Notes under the pieces: model-generated
The model's database searches: none
Told to the model about the DNA's origin: nothing
The model's input: only the letters and a program-made list of their open reading frames with translations
Shown here: positions 50,301 to 63,283 of the stretch, piece by piece
How the letters are laid out: every line of letters begins with the position of its first letter
Position numbering within the stretch: the stretch's first letter is position 1
Made by a program: the position numbers and the translations under genes
DNA from: Takifugu bimaculatus
Lineage: Eukaryota > Chordata > Actinopteri > Tetraodontiformes > Tetraodontidae
DNA: 64,000 nucleotides
Direction of reading: 5' to 3'
NCBI GenBank assembly: GCA_004026145.2
Contig: CP034976.1
Location: forward strand, 3,587,296 to 3,651,295

Positions 50301-51589
50301 TTCTGTCCAATTAGGATTATTCAAAGAGTTCAACAAGCACCCACCTGAAAGACTGTTTCGCACAAACGTCCAATATGGCTTTTTAATGATGTAGATTGGG
50401 GAGTCTAATGAATGTGGCAAACGCAACCCTTTAGGATGCTGCAGCCAATCAGGGTACCTATCTAATTATCTATTAATGAGCAGAAAGGAGTCCCTGGTGC
50501 GCCTGCAGTGGAAGCTGTAAGTTCGTCACGAAGCATTCGCTTTGTTTAGCTCATTTAGCTTCAAGTGGGTTGAAGCGCATTCGCACAGACACCATCCGGC
50601 AGAGAGACATTTAATGTTGGGAGTGCACCACAGGGACAGACTGTCAGTTCAGACTTAAATAAATGACACCGCTTAATGTAAACACACATAATCTGTTCTC
50701 AACAGAGAGTCTGACGTGGTTATCTAATCTAGTGCGCTCTCAAAACAGCTCATAAACAGTGCGACAGGAAATGTCGGCTCATTTCCTTGGTGGAAAAATG
50801 GGGGAAAAAAACGTTCTTCAAATATCAAAAAGAGTTTTTTGGAGGGGCAGACCAGACCCAGAATGCTCAGCAGCCATACTGGCCGAACACCAGCGGTATC
50901 GACATCGACAGCACATCACCGCGCGTCCATCGGGTATCCTGCTGCTGCAGTCATGCCGCTCCGTTCCTTGATGTGTGAAATCTTTCATTTTCACAATGGC
51001 GCTGGCTTTTAGGTAACGTGTTTGCGTTTCTGTTTGCCTCTTTTTAACTGAACTGCTTCCAGGGCTTCTCTGCCTCTGGCGCCTGAACTACCATCAGATC
51101 TCTGCTTTTCATCAGCCAACTGCTGAGAAAGTGCTTCCTGAAGCAGGAAAACTGGTTCAGTCCAGGTCCAAAACTCCACTGGGGAGGATACAAGCGTCCC
51201 CCTACATTAGAATAGAGTATGCAGGCTGTGTCCTGGACTGCTGTCTGTGCATGTGGAAGGGGGGGTGACCTTCACTGTCTTTCAGAAAAGTGCTCTTTGG
51301 AGATTAGAGTATGAAAAGTGTGCACATGAACCAGTTTGGACTGGCCCATCACTAGTGCGTGCAGTTAGTAAAGGTGCTGGTGAACGACTGAAATAACTCA
51401 TAAAAAAGAGATTGATGCTATTTTTATCCTATTAAAAGAGGGAAACTCATACGTCATCGGCATTGCAGACATACTGGTGTATTTCAGGTGTTTAGGTATT
51501 TGAAGTTTTAAGATTACACCAATAGAAGAGAAGATGGTCGTCCAGAAGACAGTCATAGCTACTCCGATCTCCAAAAGCCATTTGAAGAG
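47326..51589. other. Unique non-coding sequence
   Basis: No gene was recognised. A conserved-looking block with an RFX motif (48500-48990) is listed separately. Frames up to 117 codons (47426-47779, minus) lack domains. Confidence 0.4.
48500..48990. promoter_or_regulatory. Candidate conserved block with RFX X-box
   Basis: A perfect X-box GTGGCCATAGCAAC (pattern GTNRCC-N2-RGYAAC) lies at 48533-48546. It opens a long complex, repeat-free, stop-rich stretch with AT-rich homeobox-type words (48945-49010). X-boxes bind RFX factors of ciliary genes and enhancers (established). Activity here is inferred. Confidence 0.3.
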
Positions 51590-52255
51590 TATAGACGAGG
51601 TTCACCAGCTGTGAACTACAGCTGGGATCAGAGCTGCAGTCAGGTTTGAGGAGCCACATCACCTACTGGTGTTGGTACACTGGGTTTCATCAAGACCGGG
51701 CTCACCACAGCATACTGGGAGATTTTAGAGCTCTTCCTGCTTCCTCCTGCTGACCACCTTTATGGAGATGCTGACTTCGTTTTCCAGCCGGACCTGGCAC
51801 CTGCCTGCACTGCCAAAAGTACTGACACCTGGTTCAGAGACCAGAGAACTGGTCCGACCTAAACCCAGGAACGAATCTACGGGCTATTGCGAGGAGGAAG
51901 AGGTGAGACGCTAGACCCAGCGATTGAAAAGCTGAGGGTCACTGAGAGCAGCAGGAGCTTCCAAAGCTCCTCAGCAGTGCCACAGACTGATCTCTGCCAT
52001 AGATCTCTGATCTCTGTAGCTGCAGTAATGCCTCCATTAAATATTGAGGGCTGTATGAACAATCAATATGAATTTTGGATTCTGAATTTCAGCAAATTTT
52101 AGGTTTCCATTATCGGTAAGCCATAATCATTCAAAATCAAATAAATTCAAACAATATATCAGTGTGTGATAGTAACAGTTTCCATTTTGAATTGAATTAC
52201 AGGAATAAATCCACTCTTTGATGATATTCTACTTTTTTCAGATGCACCTCCATGG
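51590..52255 (+). pseudogene. Tc1-like transposon remnant with dead transposase
   Basis: The plus strand encodes, at about 51701-51858, AYWEILELFLLPPADH then LYGDADFVFQPDLAP, a close fit to the central domain of fish Tc1-like transposases that carries the second catalytic Asp (here in 'QPDLAP'). After frameshifts the third-acid block reads SDLNPGTNLR, where the family has 'PDLNPIENLW', so the catalytic Glu is Thr. A C-terminal part with stops follows. The non-coding 3' end runs to a terminus 'GATGATATTCTACTTTTTTC' near 52220-52240. The 5' half is lost or unrecognisable, so it cannot be active. Confidence 0.85.
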
Positions 52256-52299
52256 GTCACATTTAAGCTATCACTAGCTGTTTCCTGAGTAGTTAACTC

Positions 52300-52410
52300 G
52301 CTTAACAGGAAGAAACCTTGAGCAGGACAGGGCTCTCATGGAGGGAATCCCACCTGCCAGTGGGGTAAAGGAGGAGGAAAGATTGGAAGGACAGAACAGA
52401 TACACACATG
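52300..52410 (-). mobile_element. LINE 3'-tail fragment, copy 3
   Basis: The plus strand has TTAACAGGAAGAAACCTTGA then GCAGGACAGGGCTCTCATGG and 'AGGGAATCCCACCTGCC', matching the copies at 63284 and 15998. Only the middle of the tail is present. It begins about 50 bp after the Tc1 remnant. Confidence 0.65.
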
Positions 52411-55400
52411 CAAATGCATAGTCCATTCCTGTATGTCCAACTAGATTCCGCCCCTTTGGCTCTATGAGATCTATGTGGCATTGACCAGCCAGAGGCAGCT
52501 TAGTCCTTCAAGTATTCAGCTAAGGCCTACAAGAACCGGTGAGTGACTCAGACAGCTCCCTCGGGGGATGAAGGATGGGAGAAAATAAGAACGTGGACCT
52601 GTTTAAAGCAACGGTCCTCAACGGAGCTGCAGGGCATCACTGTGGTGGCACCAATGCAGACGCTCACTCATCTGGACCAACTCAGATCTGCGGTAAGGTG
52701 ACCTGTCATGTTGGCACGATGGCGTCTGTGTCAGGGGCAATGTATTCAGATTAGACGGCATAAGAAGGCGCCCCAACTCCATCAGTATCACCATCACAGC
52801 TGTTGTTTTCCACATAGCCTTCTTCCCCTGATGAGCTTAATGACCCCCATCGCAAGGCTCCGAAACACAAAGAATACCATTATCTGTCCCTCTTAATAAA
52901 GTCGGATTGTTTTACTAAGATATGCGAGCGTTGCCGCGTATTTACTGTCTTTTCTGCCGCGCTCCATCTTTTGCCCGATGCAGATGGTTTATCAACAGCA
53001 GCAGAAACACTGGTTATGATCTCTAATAATTGATTTCACAATGAGTGCACCACTTGAAGATGCAGAGGGAGAGAAACATCATTAAAAGTATGAAACATCT
53101 AAATGTGGATGTTACTCCTCGCCGCAAATGAACCACAATTGTTCCCGTCTTTACTCCCAGCATGGATTGCCTATTTGTTTGACTTCATACAATGAGAAAT
53201 TGTTACACTAATTAAAAAATATATAGAAATGTGTTTGGTTGTGTTTGTTTTTTTCATGTTGAGCAAGAGGGAATCGGAGCGAACAAGGACTGTGCCAGTG
53301 AGATAAGGTGTAGAGTCTCTTTTGCCGCCTTATCGGTATCCTCTGCAGTCTCAGTGCTGCCACAGCTCCTCTGGGAATTGACAATAACAACCCCCCCCCC
53401 CCCATCTTTTTTTTCTCTGCAGATGGATTTGCAGGATCTTGAAGTATGAAAGCTGCTGCCAAGTCGCAGTATTAAACACTATCTTTCCTCATTTAGGCAG
53501 AGAGAACTCCAGGAGATTCCAATATATTTACAGTTTGTTCTATTTGACATGGACTCGCACCAAGGGCATTGAGGACTTCAGCGTGATAGACGCAGTCCCG
53601 TCTTCCACCCCATCCCAGGCTGAAGAACTCAGAAACCTGTTTTAATCCTGTTTGGATCAAAAGCAGGAATGTGGTGCCCACATTGAACAATGATGAAGAA
53701 AGCAGAAACTATTGAGAGGCAATTATCCCAACTTTGGTTCATATTATGAATTATTCTTTGAAAAAGGGGGGGGGGGGGGGCATAAAAAACCAAACCTATT
53801 CTAAATGTTGGAAATGGGTTGTTGATTTGGAATGGTCCATTATAGCATGTTCAGTGAACTATTGTTCACTGAACTGTACATTTGTGGCGCTTCTTCTTCA
53901 TTTTAAAGAAAGATTGACTTCACTTTAGCAATTCACAAGTCGAGACAAACAAACAGTTGCGTTGGCGCCCAAAGTTGATTTCACTGATCTGGCAGCAAGA
54001 CGGCATTTAGCATATGTTCTCTCAGACGGCCCCCAATCTTAACAAGCTCTGAAGACATTATGTGATTAATCTCATTCTTAGCTGCGACAGGCTTCCCTCG
54101 CTCTGCTTGCACGGCTCCTTTTTGTGTCCTCTGTGTGACTTACGGAGCGGGACGGAGAGGCTGCACAGGGGTGACTAATGTATCCAGGTGGGTCAGAGCA
54201 AGATGGCTGTATATTAAACACAATAGGATAAAAGATTTGGAAAGTAGGAGAGGATCAGCAGCAGCAGCCCACCCACTGTGAAGGTAATGTGGTGACCTTG
54301 ACCAGACTCTGAGCTTAGCTTGGGGTTTTTTGCCAGAGGTTGTGGCAAGGTTATTTAACTTGAGCTTTTTAGTGTGTCTGTCAGTTTCCATAAAGCTGAG
54401 CGTTGCGGGGTTGAGAATCAAGTCGAGCATTATTGCCAAAAGAAAGACATACCGCAGAGACCCACAGCTGATCGGCTCTAAACAATGTGTTATCGGTTAC
54501 TGAGCCAGCGATTGAGGGAAACGCCATTTGTCCTTAAGCAGAAATGGCCGTGGAACACAAAAATTGCAAAAATGGTGCAGAATAAGAGGGAAATGAGGCA
54601 TCCAAATGGCCCAAAGAGCACAGCAGTGGCTCCACATCAGCACGCCAGGCAGACAGACGCAGGGTCCGCTGCTCACAGCCCCGTTCCACAAACAGCTGCG
54701 CAGTGCCATCTAGAGGCGCCTGAGACAGCTGCAGGAGGGTCCGACGTGGCACACCAGCACGGGCGTCCCCCGCGTTTCTGCAGGTGTGCATCTGAGGTTT
54801 CGTCATATCTACCTCCACCACATGCACGCTCGGACCGTTTCGCAGGTGAACGGAAGGCAGCTCATCGCGGCCTTTTGCTGATTCTGTTCACACCACACGA
54901 CTAATCCCTTCCTGATCCCATTAGGCAGAGAAGGCGATGTAACCAAACCTGGAGCTGCGGAGTGTTAACCAGGGAGGACTCGGCCTGTTAGCAGGCACAG
55001 AGAGCAAAAGTGCGTGGGGGGGAGGGGGGTAATGTGAAATACGTGAAGGTTATGGAGCTGTCAAAAATCTCATATTTGAGAGTGGCTGATGTTGGGGAGC
55101 GAAGCTTTGTCCTTTTCCATTTTAATCACCAGCAACTGAGCTGTCCCCAGCAGCAGAGTGACATCTTTAACACTGCAGGTATACACCCTCCAGTTAGATG
55201 CTGTCATCACTTTTTTTCTGCCCACTGAGCACACTGAGCACACATTGTTCACGTTCAGCGCACCCTTGTCACAAAAGCCAGACGTCGCTCTTTTTGTTCT
55301 CCCTTTGTTAAAATTCACGTTGCTGGGAAATCAGCACACACGGGCAACGCTCTGATGATGCATTCAGCGCGGGGGGGTGCAAAAAAACACACTCAGCAAT

Positions 55401-57640
55401 GACTTCGACTGCTAAATTAAAAGTTAATGGGGTATTTATCCATATTTAAGGGTTTGAATGCTTAAATAGTAGCAATTTGTGCCCGCTGTGATGGTTTTAG
55501 AGGAACATTTGCTCTTCTTTGCTGTGAAATGAGTTTAGCTGCAGAAGCAAGAAAACAAACAATAGGAATATCAGTAGGGAGGGGGAGCGTTTCCCCTTCG
55601 ACCTTGAGCAGGTTTATGTTAATATCCCCATAATTCTGCCTAATAAAAGCCAAGCTGCTGCAAAAACAAACTTGAATACACATCTTGATTGGTAAACCAA
55701 ACGTAGCGCCTTATTAAAGCTATGCAAATACTGATGAAGATAACACTCCTGCTAGCCTGACTGACAAGGGTAGGAACAGATAAAGATGCGTTTAAGTGTG
55801 AGCAATTGATTTTGTTGACGTGCAGCTGTGTCCGGAAAGGCACGGTAAAGTGGAGAGCGCGTTAAAGAGGAAAAATTGGGGGCAAAAGTCTGGAGTGGAC
55901 CACGGCCTGAAATAATTGCTAACACCTAAAGCAAGCACAGCCTCAATTTTGCCACCCAATGATTGCAGAGGTCGCTGGAGCGCTTGTCCTCATTTTCATG
56001 AGAAAAAAAGAAAAAAGGTGCTCCTTGAGGGCTTATTGTGACTTCCACCAATGTCACAGCAAAAAATATGCCTAAATTGTGATACGACCTTTACATCTGT
56101 TCTGAATAGCCATCTGTGCAAAGGAAAATGTGTCGGGGGCCTAATTCTATTAATTTTCTTTTAATAATTGCAGGAATGTCTCCGTATTGATCTGCTAATT
56201 ATTTTTGTCCAGTGTCCAGTGAGGTCACAAGAAACATCCTAAATGACCCTCAACATGGAAAAAATTGAACTCATTCCGCCTTCTTCCCTTCATCACGTCC
56301 TATTCAGTGTGCGTCCTCGTCGGTGTTGCATCACAATCGTCCAAAAACTGAATCCCTCAAATTTTTTGCACATAAATTGCCTTTTGTTTAGACCCAGTTA
56401 TGCCTTCATTATTTAAAAGCCACGCTAACACTGCTCAGTGTGCAAAGAATAAGAAATTAAATGACATTAGCATTGCCAAGTTTGCTCCTAAGCCCCATCG
56501 TACCAAAACTATGTGATTAGTCTCCAAGCTGTTGCTATGGAATTGCACTGCAGAAGAAAAGAATTTATTTTATTGGACAATCAGGTGTATGTGTGAGGGA
56601 CATTTTGAGAACAAGCTAATGCAGGTGGCATACAATAGAGGCTTAGTGATTGCCTGCATCGGGACAGAATTAAGTTTAGGGATGAACTAAGAAAAAACTT
56701 TTGTGTCTTGGAGCATTACTACTTTATACAAATGGCAGCCGGTATCAGAGATGCACCTTCGTTGGGGCTTCATCTCCACGCAAAGACACATGCATTCATA
56801 CCTGTCATTTGTATGTAGATGTATGATCCAAAGCATTATTGAAGTTCATTCCCAGCCTGCTCCAGGCGTTCTTCGGGGAACGGCAGCGTCACAGCTATCA
56901 ATCTGTCTAACACATCCCTCAAGGTAAAGTGCAGGATCACAGATGTTCCTGCCAAACGTCTAAAGTCGATTATAGCATATTTATTTGTGTTTAATTTTGA
57001 CTGTATTGACTTTTCTGCGCGATGCGTGGCGGCAATTTGCTCTGTGTTTCCAAGTTCAATTTCAAAACAAAAAGGGAAAAGCTTCAAATTCAATCAACCC
57101 ATCAAAAGTTCCTGCAGCCTGGTCAGCAGATGTTCCAATATCTGCTCATATGAAGCCACAAAAACACATCTGAAAGTTGGAACAGCGGCAACCATCAACC
57201 AGCGACGCTCAAGCTACTGCAATCAGTGGTGCAGAGAGTCGCCAACGTGCGCATGGCCAGAATTTAGAGTTAATCAATGTGCTACTTAGATATGGGTGTG
57301 GTGGAGAACACCATCTCCTTGATATGCCACATGTTTCCTCTGGAGCTTCTCACATGGCCTGAGGCTCAACAAAAGAGAGAAGCAAAGAAGTTGACAGCAT
57401 TGCATTATCCTAAATGCTAGTGCTGAATTATCGATCGCGTCGGGTAAATGTTTTGTGAGGAACATTTTGACTTATTAAGAGCTGCTAACCTGGTGGACCT
57501 GCAGCAGCACGAAACACAGCGGCGCTAAGCGTGGGTCAGGAAAACATGCTGGAGCAGCACCAAACTCCTTTTAGACACAAACTCACACGTAATCTGACAT
57601 GCAGGTATCTGACAAAGCAGAGGTGAACTTCTCGCATTTA
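52411..57640. other. Unique non-coding sequence
   Basis: No gene was recognised. Homopolymer runs occur at 53391-53403 (C) and 53767-53780 (G). A double palindrome lies at 53849-53874 and a CTCF-like site at 54703-54720. A 139-codon frame at 54485-54904 is opposed by 70-97-codon frames on the other strand and has no domain. About 56030-56470 is complex and could be a conserved element. Confidence 0.4.
54703..54720 (-). promoter_or_regulatory. CTCF-like motif, reverse orientation
   Basis: GTGCCATCTAGAGGCGCC resembles the reverse-orientation CTCF core GCGCC(M)YCTRGTGG. Occupancy is inferred. Confidence 0.3.
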
Positions 57641-57717
57641 AACCGACTCGTGGGATGACACCGTGCGGGTAATGGAGACCCGAGGCGCATCTGGGCTTTT
57701 TACTGCGCCTCTGCCTC

Positions 57718-57845
57718 CATATAAATATAGCATCAGCTGCGAGCGGGCCGAGCGCTTTGGGTGAGGGGGGTAACGCAACTGTATGGGAGATGAATGGGGA
57801 GTCAAAGAGGGAGCGCGGATTTGATGGCGGCCGCTGCAGCTGCAG
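57718..57845 (+). other. Candidate promoter and first exon
   Basis: TATAAATA at 57720-57727 lies in a CpG-rich stretch. About 30 bp on, transcription could start near 57750. A 13-codon upstream ORF (57783-57824) ends in TGA, overlapping the next ATG in TGATG (57822-57826). That ATG opens ATGGCGGCCGCTGCAGCTGC then AG (M plus six Ala) and meets a donor CAG|GTAAAG at 57846. The elements are in the order expected of a vertebrate first exon. A MEF2/TATA-like enhancer is an alternative. No homology is available for so short a peptide. Confidence 0.3.
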
Positions 57846-58188
57846 GTAAAGGCCGGTCCTCTCGGCCACAATCGATTTCTAAAGCAGAACCCAACTTTTG
57901 GCTCGGCACTGCGGAGGCGCCTTTCATGAGTTTTGGCACCCCTGTGCAAAAGTAGAACTAATACCTGTATTAACGTCACATATTCCTCATGTAAAGGCAC
58001 TTACATTAACAAGGGATCATTTCTAATTCTTTGAGTTCCATGGAGTGGCCTGGGTCGTGGATCAAAGGGGAATGTCAGCTATTATTTTGCTCCCGTCAGC
58101 CTTATTTCCCAACGCTTTCCCTCCTTTCTCATTTGTGCGAATGAATCCCAGCAAATTACAGCAACAAGCCGCTCTGTTTCTTTTCTAG

Positions 58189-58382
58189 CGTCGAGCAGAG
58201 GAGAAAAGGCACCCTGCAGTGGGAATGCAGCATTAAATATCTTCGCATTAAAAATAGATCGAATCTTCACACGCAGGAATGCTGCACGCAGTTATTTATT
58301 TAGAAGACGGCGACGTGAGATCCACAGAGGAGGCGCATGTAAAAACATGGAGAAAACAGCCCTGAAATCTGTTCAAGTCTAA
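58189..58382 (+). other. Candidate second coding exon of a small novel gene
   Basis: A strong acceptor TGTTTCTTTTCTAG ends at 58188. Joining it to the donor at 57846 removes a 343-bp GT-AG intron and continues the frame for about 64 codons to TAA at 58380-58382 (total about 71 residues, Arg-rich in the second half with RRRRR at about 58311-58318). I do not recognise the product. No AATAAA was seen shortly downstream. A frame this long across a join has a modest but real chance probability (a few percent). Confidence 0.22.
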
Positions 58383-61300
58383 TCTGTCCACAGAGAATTA
58401 GCCGCACACAGGTGGAGCCATCCATCTCACTCCTGTCCGCACGCTTGCCAGATGTTAACCACCGTCACTCTCCCCACATCTGCATTTTGCCATTGTGCTA
58501 TAATCCAGAGAGACGGGTTTAGATCAGGATTTTTTCCCCTTGAAGGTTGCAGATGTGAGGGATTGGTCTTAAACACTGCGCCACAGAAACAACAATCCTA
58601 CCGGAGGTTGTTTTTGACCATTTTCACCGGTCTCCGTTCACTGGTTACCAGTGGGGGAACTTCATTTCAGAACTGCTTGGCCTGAAATTAATTTCCTTTT
58701 TTTTGTTCGTTAATTCAGCCCCTCACATATTGCAATAGTTTCTCTTTTTATGGTAAAATAGGGTTTTAAAAAAAAATTGATTTTACTCTTTTTCTCTATT
58801 CTTGTTTACATATTAAAGGCGCTACTATTTATATAAAGTTTGTGGCTAAAAATGGTACTGCAACAACATTCAGGATACTATAGACTCTATAGTAACATGG
58901 AATTAAATCCACCAAGTTCAGCTGAATCGTAGCCATCCAGGAGAAACTTCAGTGTCGGTTTCTCCACTTTCAGCCGCCTCTCTCTCTCAAACTTATCTCC
59001 TACACTGATCGATCCTTTTTTTTAGGACTTTCTAGCTACGTATTTTGGGAATCTGAAACATTTGTAGCCGCGGCTCAGTGGCAGCCTTACTGGCAACCTT
59101 CCGAAACTTTGCTGACTTCATTATTGGTAGATCGGCGGAGGGGGCGGAGCAACCGAAACACGAAAACATAAACAATGTTATTTACAGGTTGAGGAGAATA
59201 TTTAGGCTAATCTACTGATGTCAGTGATATAAGAATTTGACATGAATTTTAATGTCTGTTGACATATCAGGGCAGCTATGATTGCTCTCTATGAACTCAT
59301 TCATGTTCTCTAAACATAAACCTCTACTTGACGAAGTCAATGGTGACTCTTTAGCTCTAATCAGCATCTCTGTGATTTATGAAGGTAACTATTACATATG
59401 CGAATGACCCTGGTGGAGCAAACAAGATTAATTCGACAAGGCACTGGATGTACAGGGCCAACGATTACATGACAAATCAAAACACCCAGTACTAAATGGG
59501 ATGGGACCGGACAGGACTGGGACACAACAACACGTGGCACATTCGTTTTAATTCTGCTGACCGTGGGACCCGTCAGCCGCTGCTGCCTCAGCAAAACAAG
59601 GTTCTACGCTTTAAAAGTAGTGCGAAAACTCCTGAAATTGGAGCAAGTTGCTCTTAATTATTCATCGTCGCTAATCTCCGACAGGATGGGCACACAAACA
59701 AAATCACAGACACAATCTATACCTTCTTTTAATAATCCTCACAGCGTCCACTCAGGTGCTTTAATTTAATTACAGTGGACCTTGGCGGGGCCCGGCAGCG
59801 CCCATGCAGCGCTGTGCAGGCTGCCAGCTGGGAACATCCTGTCTTGAACGACAGGAACATCAGACGCGACAGATGGCTCATAAATCATGGAGGTACGGAC
59901 GCCGTGTCAACGGGAGGCCTTCATCTGGAGAGCACGCCGTGAGCAGGTGGCCACGGGGAGCATCAGCTCACAAACACGATATTGGAACTGGGGACACTCT
60001 TTACTGCTTAACTGGTGTCACAGAAGGAGCAAAAAGCTTCAATTGATCAGTTTCTAACTACTGTTTCATTACTCTACATCTCCAGTTCAGCCTCTCTGAC
60101 ATGTTAAAATGCTACAAATCAGGATTCTGGTCACACAGTTAAACTGGTGTGCTTTAAAACTAACACCCCTCCCCCAGTTTCCACTCATATTTGGCTGCTC
60201 CTGGGTGGTGGCTTGATTAAGACGCTGCATTAATTGATCCTGATAAGATATTCATTCACAGGAAAGGTAATTTCCTTTCCAGATCGCTAACTGCCGTGGC
60301 TCCAAATCAACATTTTGCCTTCATTTGCATGACCGAGTCGGTCGTCAGGATTAATGGAGTGTGCAGCAGGAAACAATATGTGAATAGATCATAATCACAT
60401 ATGAAAATCGTGCCTGTTTATTGCTGGTCGAAGTTCCAAGTGTGTTGTTCCAGACTATCCTTCAGAATTGAATAAACCAGGCTAATTTTTTATCTATTGC
60501 AAATGAAGTTTAATTGTTTGTCCAAAAAGAAATATTAGTAAAAAATATAGTTTAAAATTCAGACATCATGATAAGAAGCCAAGATGAATGTATTGAATGA
60601 ATTATGTGATTTTAAGTAACATAATACCAGCATGGCATGGTGTGTTCAAGGTCGTTTTTGGTGAATCATTCATATCAGAACCCCGCCGTAACAGCACCAT
60701 ATAGCACATATTCCATCCTCACCTAAATTGCCATGAAATGAATCTTTTTTTAAGTGATGTGAAAAGAAGAAAACAAGATCATAGCACAAAGAAAGTGTCA
60801 GGAGCAGATAAATAATTTACCGAGTGTTCATTTAATGTCAGGGAAGCCTGTCATTAGTGCTTCTACGTCAAGATAAACAGTTTGACAGGTTAATTGATTA
60901 ATAATACACTAATAGACCTGATGGGGGACTGATCTCACCTCAGATCAATGCTTCTCTCACTTAGCTTGATGTGAAAGCGTAGCTGTGGCCTTTCTGTGTC
61001 AAAGCACATCTCCAGGGAATCCAATCATGGGTTTAAAGACTATAACAGGAATATTGAATACAAGTCGACTCAAAGCTGCTGGGAGTGCGTCTCAATTCCC
61101 CTGCTGGTTCCTACCACACATACTCAGTCTTCCACCCCTGGGTGGATTAACGTCTAAACATTTTTGCATCCGTTCTCTTGAAGAAGTCTCTGCAGGCACG
61201 TTGGACCCAATTGAATCATTAAATTCTTATTGTGTCATGATGAGATGGGATGTTTTGTTGTCGCTATTGCAAAAAGATCATCAATCAGTGGAAGAGGTGT

Positions 61301-63280
61301 AAGGATGGCCCACGGACTCAAGTCAATGCAACAACAAGAACTGGAAAGAAGTTTTAAGTTTTTAAATTCTCCTCCAATCAACGTGATATTTTTATTGTGC
61401 TTCTGATTTTGATGGAGCAAAGGAAAAGTGGATGTGAAGGAGTCAAGAAGCTACTAGCAGTCTAACAAACGGCACATTTCTTCTGCCAACAGGGGGCGCT
61501 GTAGTAAGAAACTCAAATGGAAGCAGTCCAAAATTGTATAATCATTATTACTGAAGCATTGTTTCCAAATCTATTTTAACTCTAAGCAGTAAAGCTGGGG
61601 GACATGCCAGGTCTGGAGGCAGAGAGCCAGGTGGAATCTGGAAGAGCTGGGCACACAGACACCACCAACAGAGGGAAGGAGCCAAGACATCACCAAGGCC
61701 CCAAATGTCACAACATATGGAGAGGGGCTTTCACACCCACCGTCGCCTCATCCTTTTCCTGCCACACAGCAGCTCTGCGAAGAAAAGAAAAAAAACAGCA
61801 AAACTCAGACTGAACTGTGATAGAATGGTAAATTTGCATATCTATTTTTGCAACAATGGCAGGCATGTTAGGTGGTCTCAGAAGGGATGCGCAATATCTG
61901 AATTCATGCTGCGAGTCCCTCTGTCGAACGCATCACATTCTGCATTAACCAAGAATCACTGAAGCTTGCTTTCAAACATTTCTTCACATAGGCTGCGAGG
62001 TGTTACTGTGAGGTGTTCGCTGTCACACAACCCCCATCCCTCACCCATTTGAGAGACACGGGGCAACATTTTACATGCAGTGTTCTTTAGAGGCACCCTG
62101 ATACCTACAGGAAATCAAGCTGGAACCTCAGTCACCGGATTAGACCAATTTCTGTTTTAAAATTGGATTTAAAATGCAGAATGCACATCATAACCAAACA
62201 TCTCAAATGTACATTTACCATGTTGCATTTATATATAATATGTAGACTTACATTTAACAGTTACATTTATATGTTATATATGAAATGAAGGTGCTTGTTA
62301 TGGGGTTCTGGCTTGCCTGTGGGTAACATCATGTGTGTTAAGGACGCCAGTTGGAACGGTCTCCGCATGGTTATTTATTTGAGCCAGAGGAGTCGGAGAA
62401 GGCAGGAGCAGGCGTTGCTCACCCTGCTGGCCTTGGATCTTAGTGCTCCTGCTGGTGAAATCGATGGATATCGCATCTGCATCGTCCACTTGCTGAAAAG
62501 AAGAAACACTACATCAACAGTAAATTGTTCCCAGGTTTGATTCCGCCAGCCTGTAAAGACATGTAGCGATGACAATCATATTTCCATGTGAATTTCAATA
62601 ACCAGGCCAAGCTGCCCATTTCAACAGCCTTTCAAGTGGCTGTAATATCATCGAGTCAGCACGTGGACATAACGCTGGCATGTCATCTTAGTGCAAGCCC
62701 TGGAAATCCCACCACTGCTCACCCCAAAGGTGAATGCTGCCCGTTGAATGCACCACAATATCTGCCTGACAGCAGGAGGTATCTTAAAGGACAGGAGGGG
62801 GAGGAGGAGGCAGAAGGGTAGGAAGGCCCTGATGGTGAAGTGCTTTCTGAGGCCTTCTGACAGACGCTGCCCTCAGAAGAAGGCTTGTTGCACTGCTTTC
62901 AGCTTCTGAGGAACTGGGTGAACCTGAACATGGGGCATCTGTACCACTACTGGACCACTGGTGGTCACATTACCAGCCTGCATCCCTCCTCTGGATTGCG
63001 AAACCCCTGGGGGGTAAATAATGTGATCACAATCTTTAAAAATAGCATACCTATTTAAAAATCCCATGCAAATGTTGTCTTATGTGTAGATTATTTTTAA
63101 ATCTTGTCTTGTCTTTCAAATTGATTAGGGAGAGATAAATACATATCAGACTACCATCGTTTAACAGGTCATAACAGAAAGTGTCAGTAGGGGAAGTGTC
63201 ACTGCAGGGAATCAATATGTGTCCATAGTTATTTTGAAGTAAGAGGAGAGTCAACTACACTTGGTTGAGATTCTTTTAAG
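58383..63280. other. Unique non-coding sequence
   Basis: No gene was recognised. About 60220-60420 is complex with an octamer-like ATTTGCAT near 60324. 60480-60650 is AT-rich. A strong CTCF-like motif lies at about 61486. Frames up to 105 codons lack domains. Confidence 0.4.
61486..61503 (+). promoter_or_regulatory. CTCF-like motif, forward orientation
   Basis: CCAACAGGGGGCGCTGT is very close to the vertebrate CTCF core CCASCAGGGGGCGCT. It lies in ordinary AT-rich DNA. Motif quality is high; binding is inferred. Confidence 0.45.
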
Positions 63281-63283
63281 GAA

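Noticed and set aside
54485..54904. 139-codon frame
   Set aside because: Low stop density from GC content; overlapping frames on both strands and no recognised homology.
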